Shown: piece after piece, positions 54,680 to 62,828 of the stretch
Numbering within the stretch: the first letter of the stretch is position 1
Layout: every line of letters begins with the position of its first letter
NCBI RefSeq assembly: GCF_000758545.1
Contig: NZ_CP009279.1
Coordinates: 620,001 to 684,000 of the forward strand
Direction of reading: 5' to 3'
Length of the DNA: 64,000 bases
Source: Paenibacillus sp. FSL H7-0737
Lineage (GTDB): Bacteria; Bacillota; Bacilli; Paenibacillales; Paenibacillaceae
Program-made: the position numbers and the translations under genes
The notes under the pieces: generated by a model
What the model saw: the letters and a program-made list of their open reading frames with translations, nothing else
The model's database searches: none
What the model was told of the DNA's origin: nothing

Positions 54680-57600
54680 ATGCTGCGTATTGGCCTTGAT
54701 ATCGGATCAACTACTGCGAAAGTGGTTGTTATAGAGTGTAACACTATTGTTTATCAGGACTATGTAAGACATTATAGCGATATAAAAAAAGCAGCCCTCT
54801 CTCTTCTATCTGATGTACAGAGCAGATTTCCTGAGAGAGGCGCAGCCCTTACTGTAAGCGGTTCCTCGGGCTTATCTTTATCCAAACTGGGAGGCGTACC
54901 GTTCGTTCAGGAGGTGATCGCCTGTACAAAGGCGATAGGCGAGCTGATTCCAGAATGCGATACGGCGATTGAACTGGGGGGTGAGGACGCCAAGATCATC
55001 TATCTCCGAGGCGGCATTGAGCAGCGTATGAATACGGCTTGCGCGGGAGGAACGGGAGCATTTATTGATCAGATGGCATCACTGCTACAGACCGACCCAG
55101 CGGGCTTAAATGCATTGGCAGAGAAGCATGAGCGAATCTATCCTATCGCTTCACGCTGCGGTGTATTCGCCAAAAGCGATGTGCAGCCGCTATTAAACGA
55201 GGGGGCCCGCCGGGAGGACGTGGCGGCTTCAATCTTTCAGAGTATTGTTAATCAGACGATCAGCGGTCTCGCTTGCGGACGTCCGATTCGCGGACGGGTG
55301 GCTTTCCTTGGCGGACCGCTAACCTTCCTGCCAGCCCTGCGTCAGCGTTTTGCGGAGACGCTTGAACTTGCGGAGTCAGATATTCTTTTCCCCGAGCGGT
55401 CGCAGTATTTCGTAGCGATTGGATCAGCACTCTCTGAAGCGGATCCTACTATTTTGCCGCTTTCAGGCTGGATCGCGCGAATAGCGGCTGTGGATTTTAC
55501 AGCGGATCGGGCAGCGGATGCTGAATTACCACCGCTGTTTGAGAACCCCGAAGAGCTTGCTGCGTTCCGTCAGCGCCATGGTAAAGCTTCTGCTGCCAGA
55601 TCAGACCTGGCTGTGTATCGTGGCCCTTGTTATCTGGGGATCGATGCGGGGTCAACAACAACCAAACTCGTATTGACCGGCTCTGCTGACGAAATTCTAC
55701 ATACCTTTTATGGCAGCAACAAGGGGAATCCCTTGTATTCTGTCAGTGAGGCACTGAAGGAAATGTATCGGGTTCTACCGGAAGGCTGTTATATTGCAGG
55801 TTCTTATGTAACAGGTTATGGAGAGGGGTTAATCAAAGCCGCTTTATGGACGGACGGCGGTGAAGTGGAGACGGTTGCTCACTACAAGGCCGCATCTAAG
55901 TTCATGCCGGAGGTAGACTTTATTCTGGATATCGGCGGACAGGACATGAAATGCATCAAGATCCGCGGCGGTGCTATCGACAGTCTAATGCTCAATGAAG
56001 CCTGTTCGGCAGGCTGCGGCTCTTTTCTGGAGAGCTTTGCTTCTGCGCTCGGATTAGGTATCGAGGAGTTTGCGAAGTCAGCGCTGGAAGCAGTCAAACC
56101 TGTTAATTTGGGTTCCCGCTGTACGGTATTCATGAATTCTAAAGTGAAGCAGGTTCAGAAGGAAGGTGCGTCGCTGGCTGATCTTTCGGCAGGTCTTGCC
56201 TATTCCGTAATTAAGAATGCCCTGCAAAAAGTAATTAAAATTCGCAACCCTGAGGATTTAGGGCGGAATATTATTGTTCAGGGCGGCACCTTCTATAACG
56301 AAGCCGTATTGCGGGCCTATGAGCGCCTAACGGGGAGAACGGTAGTCAGACCGGATATTGCTGGCGTTATGGGAGCGTACGGTTGTGCACTGATTGCCCG
56401 TGAGCAAGCAGGGGCTGACGGAAAAAGTACACTGCTTGGACCGGAGGAAATAGCCAACTTTAAGTACGAGGTATCTTCAGGTCGCTGTGGCCGCTGTGGA
56501 AATAACTGTGCGTTAACGATCAGTCGGTTCCCGGACAAGAGCTTCTACGTTACAGGCAATCGCTGTGAACGTGGTGCAGGAGGCAGGAAAGAGAAGAATG
56601 TACTGCCAAATTTGATGCAGTATAAGTATGAACGCTTCTTTGACTATGAAGCATTACCTGAGGCAGGTGCAGCACGGGGCACTGTCGGTATTCCACGTAC
56701 GATGAATATGTTCGAGAATTACCCGTTCTGGCACACTTTTTTCACCAAACTTGGCTACAGGGTAATTCTCTCTCCTAAATCAAGCAAGAAGCTCTATGAA
56801 AGTGGGATGGATACGATTCCTTCAGAATCGATCTGCTATCCTGCAAAGATGGCGCACGGACATGTGCAGAGCTTGATCGGTAAAGGCGTCGATTTTATTT
56901 TTTATCCTGCCGTAGTGTATGAGAAGAAGGAAGATGAAGCAGCGGATAATCATTTCAATTGTCCGGTGGTCGCCTCTTACCCTGAGGTCATTCGCAACAA
57001 TATGGATGGCCTAAAGGATAATGGAATCACGCTGGTCAGTCCGTTTCTGACCTTCGACGATAGATCTGCGCTGACTAAGGGACTCGTGAAGACATTTACA
57101 GGGATTCCGAGAGAAGAGATTGCGAATGCTGTGCAGGCAGGACTTGCTGAAGCTGACCGCGCCAAAAGTGATGTGCGCACCAAAGGTGAAGAGACGCTTG
57201 CGTATCTTGCCAGCACTGGGAACAAGGGAATACTTCTCTGTGGTCACCCTTATCATGCGGATCCTGAAATTAATCACGGCATTGCAGATATGATTACCGG
57301 TATGGGACTCGCCGTGCTGACAGAAGATTCTGTCTGCCATCTGGACCGAAGTGAAGGGGATGTGGCGGTAGTTAATCAGTGGACCTATCATGCCCGAATG
57401 TACCGCGCAGCCCGTCTTGCCGCAGTCCGAACCGACCTGGAGCTTGTTCAATTGACTTCCTTCGGTTGTGGGATTGATGCGATCACCTGTGATGCCGTAC
57501 AAGACATTATGGAAAGGCATAACAAGGTATATACGCTGATCAAAATCGATGAGATTAGTAACCTTGGCGCTGCGCGCATTCGGCTGCGTTCACTGCTGGC

Positions 57601-58963
57601 AGCGATGCGCGAACGGGAAAAAGGAAAGGTGCTGCCACAGAAGCCGCCTAAAATACAGGCTAATGTAGCATTCACGAAGGAAATGAAAGAAACGTACACG
57701 ATCCTTGCGCCGCAGATGTCGCCCATTCATTTTGAATTGTTTGAACAGGTCTTCCGCGATGCGGGATACCGTCTCAAGATTCTTGAAACCACTGGGCCTG
57801 AAGAGACGGAAGAGGGCCTTAGATATGTTAACAATGATGCATGTTATCCCGCTATTGTAACGATAGGGCAGATTCTGTCGGCACTGAAGAGTGGGGACTA
57901 TGATCCGAATCGTACCGCTGTAATCATGTCACAGACGGGCGGTGGCTGCCGGGCGACGAATTATATTTCTTTGCTCCGCAAAGCCCTAAAGGATTCAGAC
58001 CTAGAACAGATTCCTGTGATTTCGCTGAATGCTTCTGGAATGGAGAACCAGCCAGGCTTCCGAATCAGTCTTAAGCTGGCAAATCGGCTGATCGCTGCGG
58101 CTTGCTATGGTGATCTAATGATGCGGTTGCTAAATCATTTTAGGCCGTATGAGGTCGTTCCAGAGAGTGCTGAGCGTTTATTCCGTAAGGGGATGGAGCG
58201 CTGTAAGGTCAGCCTAGTCAACTTCTCGTTCCGAGAATATAAACGTCTGATTCGTGAAATTGTAGCCGATTTTTGTAAGCTGCCCGTTACAGGTGCTACT
58301 AAACCAAGAGTAGGCATTGTTGGAGAGATCCTGATTAAATTTCATCCGGACGCCAACAACCGCATCATCGAGATGATTGAGGCGGAGGGTGGAGAAGCGG
58401 TAATGCCAGACTTCTTAGATTTCATCTTTTATTGCGTGTATAATCCGATCTACAAAGCCGAGCAATTCGGTAAAAGTAAACGGCTAGGATATATTAATCC
58501 GATGTTGATCTCCTATCTGGAGATTTATCGCAAGCCGATAAAGATAGCTCTTGAGGATGCCGGACTGGCTAAAGGACGGGAAAATATTTATGGTCTTGCT
58601 GAGAAGGCCAGCCGACTGGTATCCGTAGGAAATCAGATGGGTGAGGGGTGGTTCCTGACTGCAGAAATGATGGATCTGCTGGATAATGGTGTGAATAATA
58701 TTGCTTGTATTCAACCGTTCGCCTGCTTGCCCAATCATATTACCGGGCGTGGGATGATTAAGGGCCTTAAGGAGTTGTATCCAGGTGCGAATATCGTCGC
58801 CATTGATTATGATGCTGGAGTTAGTGTAGTTAACCAAGCGAATCGAATCAAGCTGATGATGTCGATTGCTAGCAGTCATGAAGGGAATGCTGTGTCTGAT
58901 TTAGAACCATCACTTAAACCGCTGCAGCAGCCCCTACTTGAAGGCTCCTACAGTTTGACCTGA
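54680..58963 (+). CDS. Giant 2-hydroxyacyl-CoA dehydratase activase-type fusion protein
   Basis: 1427 residues. Two BcrAD/BadFG ATPase domains in tandem each have a phosphate loop (LDIGSTTAKVV at ~6; IDAGSTTTKLV at ~318) and cluster cysteines (CAGGTG at 121 and SRCGVF at 160; CSAGCG at ~441 and SRCTVF at ~479). After CGRCGNNC near 600 comes a DUF2229-like domain and a C-terminal HgdB/dehydratase-like region. Activases inject an ATP-driven electron into radical dehydratases; the role of this fused form is unknown. ATG 54680 is nine bases after GAGGTGGT; GTG 54674 is too close. Confidence 0.85.
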   Translation: MLRIGLDIGSTTAKVVVIECNTIVYQDYVRHYSDIKKAALSLLSDVQSRFPERGAALTVSGSSGLSLSKLGGVPFVQEVIACTKAIGELIPECDTAIELGGEDAKIIYLRGGIEQRMNTACAGGTGAFIDQMASLLQTDPAGLNALAEKHERIYPIASRCGVFAKSDVQPLLNEGARREDVAASIFQSIVNQTISGLACGRPIRGRVAFLGGPLTFLPALRQRFAETLELAESDILFPERSQYFVAIGSALSEADPTILPLSGWIARIAAVDFTADRAADAELPPLFENPEELAAFRQRHGKASAARSDLAVYRGPCYLGIDAGSTTTKLVLTGSADEILHTFYGSNKGNPLYSVSEALKEMYRVLPEGCYIAGSYVTGYGEGLIKAALWTDGGEVETVAHYKAASKFMPEVDFILDIGGQDMKCIKIRGGAIDSLMLNEACSAGCGSFLESFASALGLGIEEFAKSALEAVKPVNLGSRCTVFMNSKVKQVQKEGASLADLSAGLAYSVIKNALQKVIKIRNPEDLGRNIIVQGGTFYNEAVLRAYERLTGRTVVRPDIAGVMGAYGCALIAREQAGADGKSTLLGPEEIANFKYEVSSGRCGRCGNNCALTISRFPDKSFYVTGNRCERGAGGRKEKNVLPNLMQYKYERFFDYEALPEAGAARGTVGIPRTMNMFENYPFWHTFFTKLGYRVILSPKSSKKLYESGMDTIPSESICYPAKMAHGHVQSLIGKGVDFIFYPAVVYEKKEDEAADNHFNCPVVASYPEVIRNNMDGLKDNGITLVSPFLTFDDRSALTKGLVKTFTGIPREEIANAVQAGLAEADRAKSDVRTKGEETLAYLASTGNKGILLCGHPYHADPEINHGIADMITGMGLAVLTEDSVCHLDRSEGDVAVVNQWTYHARMYRAARLAAVRTDLELVQLTSFGCGIDAITCDAVQDIMERHNKVYTLIKIDEISNLGAARIRLRSLLAAMREREKGKVLPQKPPKIQANVAFTKEMKETYTILAPQMSPIHFELFEQVFRDAGYRLKILETTGPEETEEGLRYVNNDACYPAIVTIGQILSALKSGDYDPNRTAVIMSQTGGGCRATNYISLLRKALKDSDLEQIPVISLNASGMENQPGFRISLKLANRLIAAACYGDLMMRLLNHFRPYEVVPESAERLFRKGMERCKVSLVNFSFREYKRLIREIVADFCKLPVTGATKPRVGIVGEILIKFHPDANNRIIEMIEAEGGEAVMPDFLDFIFYCVYNPIYKAEQFGKSKRLGYINPMLISYLEIYRKPIKIALEDAGLAKGRENIYGLAEKASRLVSVGNQMGEGWFLTAEMMDLLDNGVNNIACIQPFACLPNHITGRGMIKGLKELYPGANIVAIDYDAGVSVVNQANRIKLMMSIASSHEGNAVSDLEPSLKPLQQPLLEGSYSLT

Positions 58964-58996
58964 GCTTAAAAAGGTAACATATAAACGAAGTGCCTA

Positions 58997-59034
58997 TAAA
59001 AAGCGGACCAAGAATTCACTTGGTCCGCTTTTTT
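58997..59034. terminator. Terminator after the activase fusion gene
   Basis: AAAGCGGACCAAG pairs perfectly with CTTGGTCCGCTTT around a 6-base loop, with A and T runs. Confidence 0.92.
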
Positions 59035-59044
59035 GTGCTGATTA

Positions 59045-59356
59045 TTAGTTTGTTGAAGGAGAGCTGGCTACGCCTCTCCATCGTTTCAGATGAGGCAGCT
59101 GTTCGGCGAGTAATTTGCGGGCGACAGCCTCATCCATTCCTTCTTGAACCAAGTAGCCTGTACAAATGTCAGACATTTCTTGCAGCGTAATATCAGGCTG
59201 TTTAAATGCTCCATCTTCATAGCAGTATACACAATAATCTTCGATCTTTTGCCCTTCCTTGTTCGTTCCAAGTAAATCTTCCGTAGGCATAGGCATCCCA
59301 CAGCTTTGACAAAATTTCGGTTCGCCTTGCATTTGCCCTACATGCTCTTGATTCAT
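59045..59356 (-). CDS. Putative zinc-ribbon domain protein
   Basis: 103 residues. FCQSCGMPM and YCVYCYEDG form the four-cysteine site of the Zn_ribbon_2 family, followed by a helical C-terminus. Function unknown; such proteins are thought to bind nucleic acid or act as chaperone-like factors. ATG 59356 follows AAAAGGAG by eight bases. Confidence 0.82.
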   Translation of the reverse strand: MNQEHVGQMQGEPKFCQSCGMPMPTEDLLGTNKEGQKIEDYCVYCYEDGAFKQPDITLQEMSDICTGYLVQEGMDEAVARKLLAEQLPHLKRWRGVASSPSTN

Positions 59357-59447
59357 ATACAGCACTCCTTTTAAAAGTATGCGAAGCTTATGAGCACTCG
59401 CTTTAAGTACATTATAGAACTATGAATCTGACGACATACCGTCAGGT

Positions 59448-60398
59448 TTAAAGCGAGGTTGCATATTTTTTGGCAACCCCAAGAGCCAACTCTCCAAGCT
59501 TCTGACGAATATGTTCCGGCTCTAGCACTTCTAAAGCCGTTCCGAAGCTGAGCAAGAAACCATAGAGCCATCCGTCCTCGGGATAATGGATGGACACATT
59601 ATATCCACCATGTCCGTCCGGTTGAAGCTCAGTGGAGTCAAAGCGATCTTCCGCTAGATGTCTGCCTTCAGCTGTGAAGTGCAGAAGGATTGGCGACACT
59701 ACTGAGGTTGAAGTCACTCGCTGATAATCAGTGCTCCAGGGCAGCTCATGCATGTCCCTATCTTCTCTAATGAACTCCCGTTTTTCTTTAACGAGTCCTT
59801 TCATACGATGCAGCTTGAATAATCTGAAATCCTGGCGTTGCAGACAGTAACCATACAAGTACCATGCTTGTCCTTTTAAGACTAAAGTATAGGGCTCGAC
59901 AGAACGCTGACTGGACTGCCCCTCGGCATTGACATAATCAAAGGCCACAGTTCTGTTTTCTTCCAGCGCCTCTTTTAGAGTTGCAATCTTCTCTTCTAGG
60001 ATAGGCTGAAGACCCCAAGGAGAGAAATCGATGATAAGCTGGGTCGTTTTGCTTCGGAAAGCGGCGGTCTGTGAGGGCGGGATTACGCTACTGATCTTCT
60101 CCATGAGCAGAGTGTGTTCAGTTCCTCCATAAGAGGAGACGCTTTGCAGAGCGGAAAAAATATCAGCCAGCTCGCGGTCGGTCAATACATTGCGGTCTAA
60201 CCGGTAGCCTTCCATAAGGCCGATACCACCACCCGATCCCTGATAGGTGACGATAGGAATTCCAGCCCCATTAATACTTTCAATATCACGGTAAATGGTA
60301 CGCACGGACACTTCGAACATGTCGGCGAGCTCCTTCGCCTGAATGAGACGCCGGTTCATTAATAGAATGACGATAGAGAGCAATCGATCAATTTTCAA
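59448..60398 (-). CDS. HTH-WYL transcriptional regulator (YafY-like)
   Basis: 316 residues. HTH_11 (RLIQAKELADMFEVSVRTIYRDIESINGAGIPI) is followed by a WYL domain (VEPYTLVLKGQAWYLYGYC) and a WCX C-terminus (EDGWLYGFLLSFG). Regulators of this type respond to ligands or nucleic acid and often control nearby genes; no target is evident. Confidence 0.9.
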   Translation of the reverse strand: MKIDRLLSIVILLMNRRLIQAKELADMFEVSVRTIYRDIESINGAGIPIVTYQGSGGGIGLMEGYRLDRNVLTDRELADIFSALQSVSSYGGTEHTLLMEKISSVIPPSQTAAFRSKTTQLIIDFSPWGLQPILEEKIATLKEALEENRTVAFDYVNAEGQSSQRSVEPYTLVLKGQAWYLYGYCLQRQDFRLFKLHRMKGLVKEKREFIREDRDMHELPWSTDYQRVTSTSVVSPILLHFTAEGRHLAEDRFDSTELQPDGHGGYNVSIHYPEDGWLYGFLLSFGTALEVLEPEHIRQKLGELALGVAKKYATSL

Positions 60399-60565
60399 AA
60401 ATAGAGCCCTCCTTTTCGGATAATTTCGTTATGTAATGATGTACTACATCTTAGCAAATTCTTGAAAATAAAGCATGGATGGAGCCTCGGGCGCTGGGTT
60501 TTGCTGGGGGAGCAGGGTTTTCTGTAATTGCTATACTGTTGGCAGGGTATGCGTTGATACGTAGT

Positions 60566-60590
60566 AAAAAGAGCGGTGAATTCACCGCTC
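60566..60590 (-). terminator. Terminator of dedA-type gene, overlapping its 3' end
   Basis: The palindrome GAGCGGTGAATTCACCGCTC followed on the minus strand by T5. The stem includes the last two sense codons and stop of the DedA gene. Confidence 0.85.
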
Positions 60591-61250
60591 CTTGGAAGGT
60601 TTTTTAATCTGTGCCTGAATCCGAGTGGCAGCTTTGCCAGGGAAGAGGCGGGCACCAATGTTTTTGCGATAACGGTAAATGATCACAAGAGCTGCTATTA
60701 TTGCACCACCAGAAATAATCCAAAGCGCATATGACTCGAACAAATGGAAGATGCCCATCCACTGTGGACCAAACACCTTTCCGATGCTAAGAAACAGTAC
60801 TACCCAGAATACGGCTCCACTATAAGCATATAGGGCGAATTTACGGAAGGGAAGCGCGATAATACCAGCAAAATAACCTGTAAAGTGCCGTACCCCTGGA
60901 ATGAAATAACCGATAAAAATTAGAAAGCTTCCGTATTTCTCAAACCATTTCTGTGTTTTTTCTAGCTTAGTAGGTGAGAATAGAAACCATTTTCCATATC
61001 GCTGGATAAAGGGCATACCGGCTTTTAATCCGACAAAATAGGTGAGGGTCATCCCAGCTGTGGTGCCTGCAAAAGCAACTACAATTAGCGTAAAGAAATC
61101 AAGTCTCCCAGTATAGGAAAGGAAACCGGCAAACGCCATAGTGGTCTCTCCGGGAAAGGGCAGGGCAACGAACTCGAGAAGTAATCCAAAGAATAATACG
61201 CTATATCCATATTTAGTGAATAATTCTTGTATAAAACTCAGCATTTCCAT
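60582..61250 (-). CDS. DedA family membrane protein
   Basis: 222 residues. EFVALPFPGETTMAFAGFL and the GYFIPGVRHFTGYFAGI motif are typical of DedA (SNARE-associated) proteins, with about four hydrophobic segments and a basic tail. Recent work links the family to undecaprenyl-phosphate or lipid flipping. ATG 61250 is ten bases after GGAG. Confidence 0.9.
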   Translation of the reverse strand: MEMLSFIQELFTKYGYSVLFFGLLLEFVALPFPGETTMAFAGFLSYTGRLDFFTLIVVAFAGTTAGMTLTYFVGLKAGMPFIQRYGKWFLFSPTKLEKTQKWFEKYGSFLIFIGYFIPGVRHFTGYFAGIIALPFRKFALYAYSGAVFWVVLFLSIGKVFGPQWMGIFHLFESYALWIISGGAIIAALVIIYRYRKNIGARLFPGKAATRIQAQIKKPSKER

Positions 61251-61357
61251 AAGATTGTCACTCTCCAAGAGGCAGTTGCCTTATTCTATTTTACAGCTTG
61301 TCTTCATACAATCTACCAGATGGCTTTTAAGCCAATAGAATGCTGGAGGTAGAGAAG

Positions 61358-62770
61358 ATGAAGGGTAATAAAAGCGCACACAGCCGCCGAAAGTTGATAA
61401 GCGGATTGCTCGTTATGGTTGTAATATTCATCGTAATGCTCGGATGGAGTATAGGGAAAAACTTGAATTCATGGGAGCTCCGATCCTTGCAGCCCGCTAG
61501 CGCGGAGTCTGTATCTGTTAAGAATAAGCTTACCGCAGCGACGATGCAAGATTTGCCATCTGCAGTAGAACCCCTCGCTTCTGCATCTCCGGAAGTTCAC
61601 TCCTCTTCAAGTGCGGCCCTTACTGTGAATCAACTCCCTCAAGCTAATGGGGTAGAGAAAATATCCAAGGTTTCGACAAAGAGTTCTGCAATCATAGCAG
61701 CCAAAAAATCTAAAAAAACAGTCTATATTACATTTGACGACGGACCTAGCGATAACACCTTCAATGTACTTGAAATTTTACATCAGGAAGGTGTGAAGGC
61801 AACCTTTTTTGTTCTTGGTAATCAAGCGAAAAGCCATCCTGAGCTCATCGACTCCATATGGGAACAGGGCCATGCGATTGGCAATCATACCTATAATCAT
61901 AATTACCATGATTTATATAGTGGATTCACGGAATTTTGGAATCAAATTAAACAGACTGAAGAGGTTGTTCAGGGGATTACAGGGGTTCGGCCACAGCTTA
62001 TCCGCGCCCCAGGTGGAACCTATGATCATTTTGATAATACCTATTTCAATTTATTGAAGCAAGCAGGTTATAAGGTGATGGATTGGACGGTGGATAGCGG
62101 CGATTCTAAACGGAAAGGCGTGCCAGCCTCAGAAATTTTGAAGGAATCCACAATGGATATGAAGTCTTCCCAGGTTATTTTGCTGCTACATGATGGTGGC
62201 GGTCATCAAGAGAGCGTCAAAGCGCTGCCGGACATTATTGCACGCTATAAGGCGGCTGGATATGACTTTGGCCTATTGGATGAAACGGTAGAACCTGTAC
62301 AATTTAGAGTCTCTGCAAAAGCCACTAATTTGGGGCGGAAAAAGCCTTCAGAAGCTTGGGTCGCCTCAAATATCACACCGAATGCGGAGCTCTTTGCGCC
62401 TGGAAAGCCATTGATTCTGGAGGTAGGAAAGCTGGAGACGAAGCTGAATCCCGGGGAATATTCCGTGCGAAATGGACAGTATATGGTTCCGCTTCGTGCT
62501 GTAATTGAACGGCTTGGAGGGCGAGTTAGCTGGGATGTGAATAGCCGAAGTGGAGAAATAGATTGGAACGGGAAAGCGGTCATTGCCGATGTAATGAACA
62601 AACAATTGATTCTAAACCATCCTGATAAGGGTCAAAAGACAATCGATGCGAGGGTAGAAATGATTGGTGGATCGATCTGGGTATCGCTACGAGAACTGCT
62701 GGAGACAACAGGTCATCCTCCGCTTAATATAAGCGTTAATGAAGTAGAACGCCGGGTAAAAACATTCTGA
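61358..62770 (+). CDS. Polysaccharide deacetylase (NodB) with copper-amine-oxidase-N-like domain
   Basis: 470 residues. A TM/signal anchor (about 12-32) and a Ser/Ala-rich linker precede NodB: TFDDGPSDNTF, the GNHTYNHNYHD zinc histidines, RAPGGTYDHF, and VILLLHDGGGH. The last ~110 residues (RNGQYMVPLRAVIERLGGRV) form a copper-amine-oxidase-like domain. It probably removes acetyl groups from wall glycans. ATG 61358 is eight bases after TGGAGG. Confidence 0.92.
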   Translation: MKGNKSAHSRRKLISGLLVMVVIFIVMLGWSIGKNLNSWELRSLQPASAESVSVKNKLTAATMQDLPSAVEPLASASPEVHSSSSAALTVNQLPQANGVEKISKVSTKSSAIIAAKKSKKTVYITFDDGPSDNTFNVLEILHQEGVKATFFVLGNQAKSHPELIDSIWEQGHAIGNHTYNHNYHDLYSGFTEFWNQIKQTEEVVQGITGVRPQLIRAPGGTYDHFDNTYFNLLKQAGYKVMDWTVDSGDSKRKGVPASEILKESTMDMKSSQVILLLHDGGGHQESVKALPDIIARYKAAGYDFGLLDETVEPVQFRVSAKATNLGRKKPSEAWVASNITPNAELFAPGKPLILEVGKLETKLNPGEYSVRNGQYMVPLRAVIERLGGRVSWDVNSRSGEIDWNGKAVIADVMNKQLILNHPDKGQKTIDARVEMIGGSIWVSLRELLETTGHPPLNISVNEVERRVKTF

Positions 62771-62828
62771 AAGAAGAGCTGAGGCTGTCTAGTAAAAAGA
62801 AAAAACAAATGTCTGGGCACCCTTTTTC

